DNA from: Stanieria cyanosphaera PCC 7437
GTDB lineage: Bacteria > Cyanobacteriota > Cyanobacteriia > Cyanobacteriales > Xenococcaceae
Assembly (NCBI RefSeq): GCF_000317575.1
Contig: NC_019748.1
Coordinates: forward strand, 1,504,001 to 1,568,000
Reading direction: 5' to 3'
Length of the DNA stretch: 64,000 bases
The notes below the pieces were generated by a model. That model searched no databases. It had not been told where the DNA came from and saw nothing but the letters and a program-made list of their open reading frames with translations. A program made the translations under genes and the position numbers. Below are positions 54,346 to 63,486 of this stretch, piece by piece. Each line of letters begins with the position of its first letter. Position 1 is the stretch's first letter.

Positions 54346-56276
54346 GAGCTTAAGTTTGCAGGGCTATCGTAGACTAAATATTTACCTACAGAAGTAAGAC
54401 CATCAAATTTTCGATTGGAACTGATTACATCACCATATCCAGCATCTGACCATACCCAATAAAAGCTGCTGAGATCTCTTGTCTGAGTTCCTTCCCATAC
54501 TTGCTTATAGGTATTAGAATTATTACCGTAGCCGTTCTCCAGCCCTAAACCGAAGTTAGACGCTCCGACGAAAACAGGTACAGGAAAGTTTTTAAGCTTA
54601 TCAAGATTAGCGGACATTCCTCCTCTGTTCTCAATCTCTGAATATGCTTGTGTTACGAAAACCACATTTTTCAAAGGATCGGCATCAAAAATTGCCTGAC
54701 CTTGATTGAGAATCATTTCAAATCTCTGTCCATAAAAACCAGCAGTGATTTCAATTGGGGCTTCATATCCAAGTTCTCTAATTTCCTGGATTGCTTTAAT
54801 AGAGTCTTCCCTCCACTTGTTCTCATCTTCATGAACTACTTCACCCTGAGCGTGAAGTGTCACGTAACACTCGTACTTCTTGATGATCTCCATAACCTTT
54901 GTATCTCTGAAATCAACGTGTCCTATTGAGACCCAAAGATTATTTTCGATTGCCTTTTCAATTGCACGCTCAAACTCTTCGGGTCGTCCTCCTATCAAGC
55001 GAATGGCGTTCGCTCCTGTTTTAGCGATCTCTGCAACATTATCCCCATTGCCATCAATTAGCGAACCATTTTCATAAGGATCATTCCACTCCCCCGATCC
55101 TTGATACTGACCATATCGAACGACACTTTCAATTCCTCTCATGATTACCTTTTCTCCATTTGCATCGTAGAGAAATCTTCCATCTACTTGGAGATGACAT
55201 TCATCTTGAGAGTGATCGTGATTGTGATTGTGATTGCGATCAACATTGGCAGAGTTATCAACGGACTCAAATTCAAGCCAGTTGATGTTAAACAGTCCCC
55301 CATCTTTGACTTCTAGTCTTAAAAGTTGCTCTTGACCAGCAGGAATTTGAATTCCTTCGATTTTTAAAGTCTGCCAGTTTTGCCAGCCACCAGTTCCCGT
55401 AACATCAACAGTCCCCAGTAGTTCATTACCCAGTTTGACCTGAAGTGAACCAGGGTCTTCTATTGCTGAAGCTACCCTAACTTTGATGTCGTATGTACCT
55501 TCAGTTACGTTGGTAGTGTATTCTAGCCATTCTCCATTTTCGAGCCAGCCAACATTGTAGCCACCACCTTCATCCTTAGTCTGTTCGATGTCTACACCTT
55601 CGTCATAGCGATACTGATTACCTTGATTTAATGGATCGAGGTCATAATAGGAGCTAAATGACTCTGCTTCAATGCGTGCGCCATTGTTAATCATTTGTGA
55701 CATCTCGTTGAAAGATGACTGTTTGCCAGAGTTACCAACGGACTCAAATTCAAGCCAGTTGATGTTAAACAGTCCCCCATCTTTAACTTCTAGTCGCAAC
55801 GATTGCTCTTGACTACCAGCTAGCTGAACATCTTCAATCGTTAAAGTCTGCCAGTTTTGCCAGCCACCAGTTCCCGTGATATCAACAGTTCCCAGTAGCT
55901 CATCGCCCAGTTTGACCTGAAGTGAACCAGGGTCTTCTATTGCTGAAGCTACCCTGACTTTGATGTCGTATGTACCTTCAGTTACGTTGGTAGTGTATTC
56001 TAGCCATTCTCCATTTTCGAGCCAGCCAACATTGTAGCCACCACCTTCATCCGTAGTCTGTTCGATGTCTACACCTTCGTCATAGCGATATTGATTACCT
56101 TGATTTAATGGATCGAGGTCATAATAGGAGCTAAATGACTCTGCTTCAATGCGTGCGCCATTGGTGATCATTTGTGACATCTCGTTGAAAGATGACTGTT
56201 GCAATAAAGGCTCTACATTAGTGTCAATCCCCGTAACTGTGTTTGTCCCAAAATCGATTCCAGATTGAATATCCAT
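54285..56276 (-). CDS. Two CBM6 modules plus a GH5-like glycosidase domain, catalytic residues doubtful
   Basis: The 663-residue protein starts MDIQSGIDFGTNTVTG (ATG 56276; a longer frame from 56390 encodes an unlikely 38-residue leader). Two nearly identical CBM6 carbohydrate-binding modules follow (ARIEAESFSSYYDLDP and YNVGWLENGEWLEYTTNV in each), then a His/Asp-rich linker (HNHNHDHSQDE) and a domain like GH5 mannanases/cellulases (DANGEKVIMRGIES, then TGANAIRLIGGRPEEFERAI). The usual acid/base NE and nucleophile VGEFG appear as HAQGEV and VGASNFG, so it may bind sugar without cutting it. No classical signal peptide is seen, so export by a type I system is possible. Confidence 0.75.
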   Translation of the reverse strand: MDIQSGIDFGTNTVTGIDTNVEPLLQQSSFNEMSQMITNGARIEAESFSSYYDLDPLNQGNQYRYDEGVDIEQTTDEGGGYNVGWLENGEWLEYTTNVTEGTYDIKVRVASAIEDPGSLQVKLGDELLGTVDITGTGGWQNWQTLTIEDVQLAGSQEQSLRLEVKDGGLFNINWLEFESVGNSGKQSSFNEMSQMINNGARIEAESFSSYYDLDPLNQGNQYRYDEGVDIEQTKDEGGGYNVGWLENGEWLEYTTNVTEGTYDIKVRVASAIEDPGSLQVKLGNELLGTVDVTGTGGWQNWQTLKIEGIQIPAGQEQLLRLEVKDGGLFNINWLEFESVDNSANVDRNHNHNHDHSQDECHLQVDGRFLYDANGEKVIMRGIESVVRYGQYQGSGEWNDPYENGSLIDGNGDNVAEIAKTGANAIRLIGGRPEEFERAIEKAIENNLWVSIGHVDFRDTKVMEIIKKYECYVTLHAQGEVVHEDENKWREDSIKAIQEIRELGYEAPIEITAGFYGQRFEMILNQGQAIFDADPLKNVVFVTQAYSEIENRGGMSANLDKLKNFPVPVFVGASNFGLGLENGYGNNSNTYKQVWEGTQTRDLSSFYWVWSDAGYGDVISSNRKFDGLTSVGKYLVYDSPANLSSHAPKTEWLLDSELLLQSNL
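55259..55721. repeat. CBM6-encoding repeat, unit 1
   Basis: The 463-bp DNA unit recurs at 55736-56198, offset by 477 bp, with only scattered changes. It encodes the membrane-distal copy (second in protein order). Confidence 0.85.
55736..56198. repeat. CBM6-encoding repeat, unit 2
   Basis: This is the first CBM6 module in protein order. The near identity of DNA, not only of protein, points to a recent tandem duplication or to ongoing homogenisation. Confidence 0.85.
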
Positions 56277-56881
56277 AATCAAAAATAAAAATATCAAATA
56301 AACAAATAATTTGAATTGTGAAAATTTGTTGTTGCTTCTGTAAAAAAAGTATAAAGTTATTGCTAAGTTGCATTTAGTGATATGTATCACTTTTATGTTT
56401 GATTCAGATCTAGATCGGGTTAAAAACCTATCAAAAAGGAAGAAAAAATTTACTTGAAAAATTTCTAATTAGGTAATTTTATTAAACTCTAAATTATCGA
56501 ACTATTCTTGATCGAATATTTCGGTAATTCTGACGAGATCGATTTTAAAGTCTAAGTTTTTACAATTACGAAAATCTAATTATAGTTATTCGCTTTTTCA
56601 ATGACAATTTTCACGATTAGATAGGGAATAGGGGAGAGGGAATAGTCAATAGGAATTTTGTAAATTACTAGGCGATTAACTATAAGTATGTTTATTGTGG
56701 GCAGTTCAAAAAAAAATGACTCTATCTCAAATTACTTTGCATTTTAATGCCAGTGAAGAGATGGTCAAATTTGGCAGTAATGTCAATAAATTTTTTTTGG
56801 TTTAATTAACCATCACATTTTTTGACTACAAATAACATCAAGTTCTCCTACTTAATTCAGTGTGAAAATTGCTCTGAAAAA
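56277..56881. other. 605-bp gene-free stretch
   Basis: The A+T-rich gap lies upstream of the CBM6 gene. The only notable frame is a 29-codon ORF at 56716-56805 (MTLSQITLHFNASEEMVKFG) on the plus strand, too short to support. No palindrome of note. Confidence 0.4.
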
Positions 56882-57817
56882 TTAGCTAGCTGATAAAATT
56901 TCTTCATCAACTGAAAAATCGATTTTAGATCGCTCTCTTCCTGAAGCTAAATAATCGTTTTGGAAAGAATCTTTTAACCCTGAAACCAAATCGTATTTTG
57001 GTTGCCAATTTAACTCAGTTTTGGCTTTATTAATCTCGGCAAAGAAGTGCTGTGTTCGCATAGGAAAAGCTTTGCGCTTACCAAAATTAAATTTACTTGG
57101 GTCATAATGAACTAATTGAATCTCATCAGCCGACTTTCCAGCAGCTTCAGCACAAGCATAAGCCAAACCATTAAACGTTACATAGCGATCGCCTGAGATA
57201 TTATAGATTTGCCCAACCGCTTGTTGATTACCTAAGACGGCTGCCATTGCGGTAGCTAAATCTTCTACATGACCGAATTGAGTTAAATATAATCCATTAC
57301 CAGGAATTAAAATCGAGCGATTTCTGACAATGCGGTCAAAAAACCAAGCTTCCAAATCATTATAATTTTGGGGGCCATAAATATAAGTAGGACGAATTGA
57401 AGTCCAAGGAATACCAGACTGGGCTAAATAAGCTTCAGTTTCGTGTTTGCCTTTGTGACGACTGTTGGGATCGACTGGATCGCCTTCTCGATGAGGCATT
57501 TGTTCGGATTTTAAATAAACTCCTGCCGAACTTACATAAACAAAATGTTGAACTCGATCCTTAAATATTTCTACCAAAGGTTGAGTATCACTTAATTCGC
57601 GACCATTATTATCAAAAACTGCATCAAAACTTGTTTGTCCTAATTTTTCTTTTAATAATGCTGTATCCTTGCGATCGCCTTGGATTTGTTGTACTCCTTC
57701 AATTGGTGCTGGTTTATTACCACGATTGAATAAAACTACTTCATGACCTTGTTGAACTAAAATTTTAGTCAAATAAACCCCAATAAAACGAGTTCCACCC
57801 ATAATTAAAATTCGCAT
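56882..57817 (-). CDS. CSP41-like NAD-dependent epimerase/dehydratase-family protein
   Basis: The 311-residue atypical SDR has MGGTRFIGVYLTKILVQQGH as NAD site, then VSSAGVYL and SIRPTYIYGPQNYNDLEAWFF. The usual Tyr-x-x-x-Lys is changed to SRHKGKHE, so classical epimerase chemistry is unlikely. This pattern and overall likeness match the cyanobacterial relatives of chloroplast CSP41, an RNA-binding/endonuclease protein that stabilises plastid transcripts. AGGAGG lies 7 bases before the start. It is in the same direction as the ndh genes upstream, but a terminator separates them. Confidence 0.82.
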   Translation of the reverse strand: MRILIMGGTRFIGVYLTKILVQQGHEVVLFNRGNKPAPIEGVQQIQGDRKDTALLKEKLGQTSFDAVFDNNGRELSDTQPLVEIFKDRVQHFVYVSSAGVYLKSEQMPHREGDPVDPNSRHKGKHETEAYLAQSGIPWTSIRPTYIYGPQNYNDLEAWFFDRIVRNRSILIPGNGLYLTQFGHVEDLATAMAAVLGNQQAVGQIYNISGDRYVTFNGLAYACAEAAGKSADEIQLVHYDPSKFNFGKRKAFPMRTQHFFAEINKAKTELNWQPKYDLVSGLKDSFQNDYLASGRERSKIDFSVDEEILSAS

Positions 57818-57900
57818 GATTCCCTCCTGATCTGCAATCTCCGATAACTTTAATATCCTATAACGTTGATTTGATCTAACTCAAATATCGTTTTAAACAC

Positions 57901-57928
57901 AAAAAAAATCCCTAGCTGAAAACTAGGG
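57901..57928 (-). terminator. Rho-independent terminator of ndhC-ndhK-ndhJ
   Basis: On the minus strand CCCTAG and CTAGGG form a 6-bp stem with a 7-base loop followed by eight T, 30 bp past ndhJ. Confidence 0.75.
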
Positions 57929-57957
57929 GAATACCAAAAAAAATTTTACTCAATGCC

Positions 57958-58491
57958 TTAATAAGCATCTTGTAATTCGTAAAAATCAGGCGAGATATAA
58001 TCTTTACGCAAAGGCCAACCGATCCAATCTTCTGGCATCAAAAGGCGTTTGAGATTAGGATGTCCTTCATAGACAATCCCATACATATCGTAACTTTCTC
58101 GCTCTTGCCAATCAGCAGCCTTCCAAATCCAATAAACCGAAGGAACTTTAGGATTATTCCTTGGTAAAAAGACTTTGAGACGGACTTCTTCAGGGCGATC
58201 GGCATCATCACTAACTTTGATTAGATGATAGAAACTGACCAATTCTTTGCCTGGTCCCAAATCATAAGCACCTTGACACTGAAGATAATTAAAACCATAG
58301 GCATATAAAGCAGTAGCGATAGGAATTAAAAATTCCGCCTCAACTTTAATCAGTTCAACCTTACTAGTATCTACAGGTAACGCTTCGTTATCAAAACCAT
58401 TTTCTGTTAGCCAAGTTGACACCTTACCCGCAGGCACCAACTCAGATGTTTCTTCGGGATTAGTATTTTCTGTCTTTGGTTCTTCAGCCAC
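57958..58491 (-). CDS. ndhJ: NAD(P)H-quinone oxidoreductase subunit J
   Basis: The 177-residue protein matches the 30-kDa subunit family. The C-terminal signature is [27 protein letters not shown], then [17 protein letters not shown]. It is part of the peripheral arm of the thylakoid NDH-1 complex, which takes electrons from ferredoxin to plastoquinone for respiration and cyclic flow. It overlaps ndhK by 8 bases, so the two are translationally coupled. Confidence 0.97.
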   Translation of the reverse strand: MAEEPKTENTNPEETSELVPAGKVSTWLTENGFDNEALPVDTSKVELIKVEAEFLIPIATALYAYGFNYLQCQGAYDLGPGKELVSFYHLIKVSDDADRPEEVRLKVFLPRNNPKVPSVYWIWKAADWQERESYDMYGIVYEGHPNLKRLLMPEDWIGWPLRKDYISPDFYELQDAY

Positions 58492-59218
58492 GTTCTACCT
58501 CCTCTTCAGTCGCTTGGAGTGCTGGAGATACAGGCATTCCTATTGCTTCAGTTAATTCCTTCGGTGGAGCTTGTCGCGTTGCCGACTGGAGATATTGACC
58601 AGTTAAAATTGGTGCAACTGCTTTCATATTATGAGTAGTGCTGTAATAACGATGAGTTTGTTCTAAAACAGCAGAACGTTCTTGAAGGGATTGATTAGCT
58701 ATTTTTTTGCGTAACTTGATAATCGCATCGAAGATTGCTTCGGGACGAGGAGGACAACCGGGAATATACACATCTACAGGAATTAGTTTGTCTACCCCTC
58801 TAACTGTAGTTGGAGAATCAACACTAAACATTCCTCCTGTAATAGTACAAGCACCCATCGCAATCACATACTTAGGCTCAGGCATTTCTTCGTACAAACG
58901 TACCAAAGCAGGTGCCATCTTCATCGTAATTGTTCCTGCCGTGATAATTAAATCTGCTTGACGAGGACTAGAACGAGGCACTAAACCATAACGGTCAAAG
59001 TCAAACCTCGAACCAATCAAAGCAGCAAACTCAATAAAACAGCAAGCAGTACCGTATAACATAGGCCATAGACTAGAAAGTTTTGCCCAGTTGTAAAGGT
59101 CATCTACGGTAGTTAAGATTACGTTTTCAGAAAGGTCTTGAGTTATCTGACCAGATTTAATCGGATTAAGAATTTTTTCTTGTTGTTCTTGTGCAAAAGT
59201 TTTAGAAGTCATGACCAT
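58484..59218 (-). CDS. ndhK: NAD(P)H-quinone oxidoreductase subunit K
   Basis: The 244-residue subunit holds the N2 iron-sulfur cluster ligands: the CC pair in [12 protein letters not shown], Cys in [11 protein letters not shown] and Cys in [12 protein letters not shown]2 is the last cluster before plastoquinone. The C-terminal tail beyond residue 205 is the cyanobacterial extension. The gene overlaps ndhC by 10 bases and ndhJ by 8, a fully linked three-gene operon. Confidence 0.97.
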   Translation of the reverse strand: MVMTSKTFAQEQQEKILNPIKSGQITQDLSENVILTTVDDLYNWAKLSSLWPMLYGTACCFIEFAALIGSRFDFDRYGLVPRSSPRQADLIITAGTITMKMAPALVRLYEEMPEPKYVIAMGACTITGGMFSVDSPTTVRGVDKLIPVDVYIPGCPPRPEAIFDAIIKLRKKIANQSLQERSAVLEQTHRYYSTTHNMKAVAPILTGQYLQSATRQAPPKELTEAIGMPVSPALQATEEEVERG

Positions 59219-59571
59219 TCAAGAGCTCCTTTTCTCCATGCGTATACTAGAGCCACCACCAGAATGGCGATAAAAATCAGTGCTTCGACGAATGCTAATA
59301 ATCCTAAACGATTAAATGCTACTGCCCAGGGATACAAGAATACTGTTTCTACGTCGAAAACAACAAACACTAGGGCAAACATATAATAGCGGATATTAAA
59401 TTGAATCCAAGCACCACCAATTGGCTCCATTCCAGATTCGTATGTAGTTAACCGCTCAGGACCACCGCTTTTTGGTCTGAGTAATTTGGAAGCGGTTAAA
59501 GCCAAAGCGGGAACTAAACTACAAATGAGCAAGAAGCCCAGAAAATATTCATAGCCATTGAGTACAAACAA
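59209..59571 (-). CDS. ndhC: NAD(P)H-quinone oxidoreductase subunit 3
   Basis: The 120-residue membrane protein has three helices ([40 protein letters not shown] and [20 protein letters not shown]). The loop between the first two, [20 protein letters not shown], is the conserved NuoA/NdhC loop at the quinone entry, although with Ser rather than the Cys of many homologues. It is the first gene of the ndhC-K-J operon. Confidence 0.97.
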   Translation of the reverse strand: MFVLNGYEYFLGFLLICSLVPALALTASKLLRPKSGGPERLTTYESGMEPIGGAWIQFNIRYYMFALVFVVFDVETVFLYPWAVAFNRLGLLAFVEALIFIAILVVALVYAWRKGALEWS

Positions 59572-59671
59572 TTTTAAGCTATACTCCTCTACGGAAAGGA
59601 CTAGATAATATATTAAGTTTATTGTAGTATTATTTACCCATTCCCTTCGGTTTCAATGGCAGAGGATTGAG

Positions 59672-60577
59672 CTAAGATTGACGAGGAAATTTAGGTAATT
59701 CTACTGCTGCTAAGGACTTTGGTTTCTTTTCAGTATTAACGGTATTGATTACAGGTGAAGGCCAATTGTTTTCTTTTTCTGGAGCATTGGGGTTTTTGAA
59801 AGGAGTAACGTTGGCTGGTTCACTCGATTTTAAGACAGTCAAAGGATGCTCATTGGCTTCACGACGAGATCGTTCTGACCAAGCTTGAATTGGTTGATTA
59901 TTGGCTTTAATTGAATTGGTGCTGACTGATTCGGCAGGACTAGAATTAGCGTATTCAATGTAGCGGTCTAAAGCGGTTTTATACTGTAAGGTATATCGTT
60001 GTTGTCGATGAAGTCGAGCGTCTAATTCTTGAGCTAGTTGTTCTTTGGCTAGTAGTTCGTGAGCTTTGTTATTGTAGTTTTCTTGAAGTAAAACACATTC
60101 TCGTTCTAGTTGAGCTATTTGTTGTTGAGAAGCTTGTAGCTGTTTAGAAAGATTTTCGTTGAGTAATTTTTGGTTTTGTTCTTCTTGTTGAAGAATTTCA
60201 ATTTGAGCAATTAGGTTGGCTATTTGTTCTTGATTTTGATTGAGTTCTTTGGCTTGTTGAGCAATTAAAGTATCAGTATTTTGCGATCGCTGGTTTTGTT
60301 GTTGAACTATATTCGTTACTTCTGCTAATTCTTGCTCTAATTTAAACACTTTTTTAAGCAGTTTACGATTGTGTTCTCTCAGTTTATGTGCTAATTTATG
60401 CCAATCAATTTCGTTTGCTTGTGACTGAGTAGAATCGGATTCATTCTGATCTCTAGAAAGCTCTGGTTCTGATTGATTTTGATTAGTAATTGATTCAGGG
60501 TTTGAGATCTTAGTAAGTTCGTGAGAATATCCTTCAGCATTTAAGAAAGAAGAATTATAGTTATGAGCTTCAGTCAT
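59672..60577 (-). CDS. Coiled-coil protein of unknown function
   Basis: The 301-residue protein has a disordered, acidic N-terminus (1-55), a long Gln/Glu-rich coiled coil (about 58-205; LAHKLREHNRKLLKKVFKLE, then QQQIAQLERECVLLQENYNN), a short ordered part (YTLQYKTALDRYIEYAN) and a disordered Pro/Asn-rich tail. Similar proteins lie beside photosynthesis or division genes in some cyanobacteria, but no family name can be given. It should be soluble and dimeric. Confidence 0.65.
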   Translation of the reverse strand: MTEAHNYNSSFLNAEGYSHELTKISNPESITNQNQSEPELSRDQNESDSTQSQANEIDWHKLAHKLREHNRKLLKKVFKLEQELAEVTNIVQQQNQRSQNTDTLIAQQAKELNQNQEQIANLIAQIEILQQEEQNQKLLNENLSKQLQASQQQIAQLERECVLLQENYNNKAHELLAKEQLAQELDARLHRQQRYTLQYKTALDRYIEYANSSPAESVSTNSIKANNQPIQAWSERSRREANEHPLTVLKSSEPANVTPFKNPNAPEKENNWPSPVINTVNTEKKPKSLAAVELPKFPRQS

Positions 60578-60807
60578 GGTAACTAATCAGATAGTAAATA
60601 TATTTATGACAGCAGAGCGAACAAAATTGAAATAACCAAAAAATCAATTTATTTTTATGGCTTAAAGAAGTAATAAATTAAGCTATTTTAAGCAAGGTAA
60701 GATAGAACACCAATTTTTTTTTGTAATACTCAACTTTAAGTTTGCTTTCGATTAGATATAGCTTATACACTAGTTTGGAAATTGACTAGATTTATTCACA
60801 ATATTTT

Positions 60808-61854
60808 TCACCCAAGCATTTGATTTAATAATTCTTGGTGCATTAAAGCTCGATCAATCAAAGAACGAATCTGAGCCGAATCAAGGGCATTTCCATTAGC
60901 ATAATAATCAATCCAAGTTGTGCTAATTTGATTAGCATTTTCTGGTAGTTGTGCTAGTTCCCATCCTGGTAAGTTTAGTTCTGACATTAATTGACTAACT
61001 TTGGGGTCGTAACTGAGCGCAAAACAACGACATTCTTCGGCTGCTGCCATAATTAAACTGTGAAGACGCATCCCAATTACCATTTCTACGCCTTTGAATA
61101 ATCCTTTTAATTCTTTGGGATTTTCTAAAGTAATAATCTGATGTTCTCCTGGTAATTGAGAGGCTATTTTAGTTGCGATCGCACTATCTTGCGTCGGTTG
61201 AAAAGGAACTAGTAAAATACAAGTTTGAGTACTTTTTTGAAAGTCAATTAAAGCTTTAGTTAAAAGTTCTAAACGGGCTGGTGTTAGTTGTGGATGAGGA
61301 CGTAGGGTAACTGCAACTCTAGGGGCTGGTAAATCCCATAAACCTTTGACAGGACTAGCTTCTAATGCCCACACTGGATCTGGGGCGATTAAGGGAGAAA
61401 GTTCCCAATCAGCTAAAAGTTTGGCAGAAGCAGAATCACGAACACTAATTGCTTGACAACCTAATAAGGTTTGTTTGGTCAACCAACGAGTAAAATTGCG
61501 TTTAAGAGGACCTATCCCCTGCGCCCAAGCAATGGTTTTTAAGCCTTGTTTTTGTGCCAATGCCATTAATCCGCCGTAGTAAATCGGGCTACTGATGCTG
61601 GTCATATCTTGCATCAAACTTCCTCCTCCCCAAATAAACCAATCAGATTGTTTGAGGGCTTTTAAAACGGCAAAAGCGGAAGTGCGATCGCAACTGGTAA
61701 CTCCGTAACGTTGTTGAGTTTGTTTAGGATTGCCCGAAAGAACAATGGGTTTGACTTGTTTGGGCAGCATTTGCAGCAGAGACATTAATAAAGCTTCGTC
61801 ACCGCCATTATCTTTGCCATAGTACCCACAAATTACTGCCTTAATTTCACTCAT
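60808..61854 (-). CDS. csaB: Polysaccharide pyruvyl transferase CsaB
   Basis: The 348-residue protein has CsaB marks: VICGYYGKDNGGDEALLMSL at the N-terminus, WGGGSLMQDMTSISSP, AWAQGIGPLKR, VAVTLRPHPQL and VIGMRLHSLIMAAAE. CsaB adds pyruvate ketals from phosphoenolpyruvate to cell-wall polysaccharide, which anchors S-layer-homology proteins. The length is normal. It is in the same direction as the phosphoesterase gene upstream, 100 bp away. Confidence 0.9.
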   Translation of the reverse strand: MSEIKAVICGYYGKDNGGDEALLMSLLQMLPKQVKPIVLSGNPKQTQQRYGVTSCDRTSAFAVLKALKQSDWFIWGGGSLMQDMTSISSPIYYGGLMALAQKQGLKTIAWAQGIGPLKRNFTRWLTKQTLLGCQAISVRDSASAKLLADWELSPLIAPDPVWALEASPVKGLWDLPAPRVAVTLRPHPQLTPARLELLTKALIDFQKSTQTCILLVPFQPTQDSAIATKIASQLPGEHQIITLENPKELKGLFKGVEMVIGMRLHSLIMAAAEECRCFALSYDPKVSQLMSELNLPGWELAQLPENANQISTTWIDYYANGNALDSAQIRSLIDRALMHQELLNQMLG

Positions 61855-61954
61855 TTGGATTTGTTGATTTTACTAATAACCCAGTATAGTCTCAACATCT
61901 TTTGAAGTACTCAAGCCTTAAGAGTTACTTTGAATTAATTTAGTAAAATCGAAG

Positions 61955-63055
61955 CTAAATAGAAATGATTAGATTAGCTTGATTATCAATTAACCTGGGT
62001 TGCTGATCAGAACTAATTGCACTATATTGCTGAAAATAATTTCTGAGAATTGGTGGAAAATTAGGAAAATCAAAACAAGTATCTCCTTGAGCAATATCTG
62101 CCCAAAAATAACGCAACTGCTCTACATATTCTTTCGCTTCTAAAAGAGATAAATTTAAAGGTGGTGAAGTTAATAATTTGATCATAAACGGATGAGAGCG
62201 ATCGCCAAGCCATTCTCTAGAAATCTGAGGTAAATTGTCCCAACCAGCAACAGACTTAATTCGATGAGATTCAATTTGTAAATGTAAGGAATCACGTTTC
62301 TGAATTTGAACCACACGATAGGGATGGGGATAACTAACTAACGAACCAGTACAAATTTCGTAGCTATCTTTAAATGAAGCCACATCTTGAATGTGCAAAT
62401 GACCAGTAAAAAGCAGTTTTACGCTATATTTACTTAATATTTTCAATAAGTCTGGTGCATTAGACAACATATACCGTTTTCCTAGAGAATGCTGGGATTG
62501 TCCTGGTAAATGTTCGATCACGTTGTGATGAATCATTACTAGTATCAGTCGCTCGGAAACTTGTTGTAAAGTATTTTGAAGCCAACTTAACTGTTTTTGG
62601 TCTAAATAACCAATTTGTTGACCTTCTGCATCAAATTGATTGGAATTCAGGGCAATTAGTTGGACTCCTGGTAAAATTTCCTTGGTGTAATAAAGTTCTG
62701 AACAATTTTGATAACCACAAGCTTGATAATAACTAGGAAAATCGTTAAATCCAATCGAATTATTTGTTGCCAATAAAGTAGGAACATCGTGGTTACCTGG
62801 AATAACATACACAGGAAAAGGTAACTGCTTTAATCTGCTTGATAACCATTGATGATTTTCTGGTTCTCCATCTTGGGTCAAATCTCCTGGTAATAAAAGA
62901 AAATCGATTTCCAGAGTCGCTAAATGTTCTAATGCTTGTTCTAGGGCAGGAATACTAACTTCTACTAAATGAAATCTGTGGGCATGATTGTTAATTGTTT
63001 CTGGAACAGCAATATGTAAATCACTAATAATACCAAAGCGAAAATCAAGATTCAT
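61955..63055 (-). CDS. Calcineurin-like metallophosphoesterase (cAMP phosphodiesterase-like)
   Basis: The 366-residue protein has the metallophosphatase motifs in order: FGIISDLHIA, LLLPGDLTQDGEPENHQ, YVIPGNHDV, LVMIHHNVIEH and LLFTGHLHIQD. These give the two-metal site. The layout is like CpdA/Icc-type phosphodiesterases, but the C-terminal 120 residues are unusual and the substrate is open. The start MNLDFRFGIISDLH at 63055 is preferred to one ten codons upstream, which has no ribosome site. Confidence 0.87.
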   Translation of the reverse strand: MNLDFRFGIISDLHIAVPETINNHAHRFHLVEVSIPALEQALEHLATLEIDFLLLPGDLTQDGEPENHQWLSSRLKQLPFPVYVIPGNHDVPTLLATNNSIGFNDFPSYYQACGYQNCSELYYTKEILPGVQLIALNSNQFDAEGQQIGYLDQKQLSWLQNTLQQVSERLILVMIHHNVIEHLPGQSQHSLGKRYMLSNAPDLLKILSKYSVKLLFTGHLHIQDVASFKDSYEICTGSLVSYPHPYRVVQIQKRDSLHLQIESHRIKSVAGWDNLPQISREWLGDRSHPFMIKLLTSPPLNLSLLEAKEYVEQLRYFWADIAQGDTCFDFPNFPPILRNYFQQYSAISSDQQPRLIDNQANLIISI

Positions 63056-63085
63056 TAGTTTAGACCAAGATCGATAATTAAGCAA

Positions 63086-63486
63086 TTTGATCAGACTTTA
63101 ACTAATCTGGCTCAAGTTTGTGTGGAAGTAATTCATGAATTGCTCTTACATTTTTTTCAATTGGGTATCAGTTCAGTTATTAAATATTTAGATTTTGTTA
63201 AATTTTTTGATAGAGATTAAATTATTTTCAAAAAAATAGCTTGGCAATTGAAGATTTTTTTTGTTAATTTATTGTCTAACTTAAATAACTTAAAAGGTAT
63301 AAAAAATAAAAGCTATCTACGCAATTACCCCTAAAGTTTCTAGAGTAATATTTTGGAGATAACTCAAACAAAAATCAAATAAAAAATAACAATTGAATTA
63401 CTAGTATAACAATTTTCAAACTGAATAAATCACTCAAGAAAAAATTGTCTTGAACTAATCTTATATCCAATCAAATAGTAAGCAAT
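63086..63486. other. 400-bp A+T-rich gene-free stretch
   Basis: It separates the phosphoesterase gene from the secreted-type gene that follows and should carry both promoters. Long A and T runs are present. No convincing -35/-10, palindrome or ORF. Confidence 0.4.

Noticed and set aside
56716-56805. 29-codon plus-strand frame
   Set aside because: Too short, no recognisable ribosome site or family; kept only as a note on the gene-free stretch.
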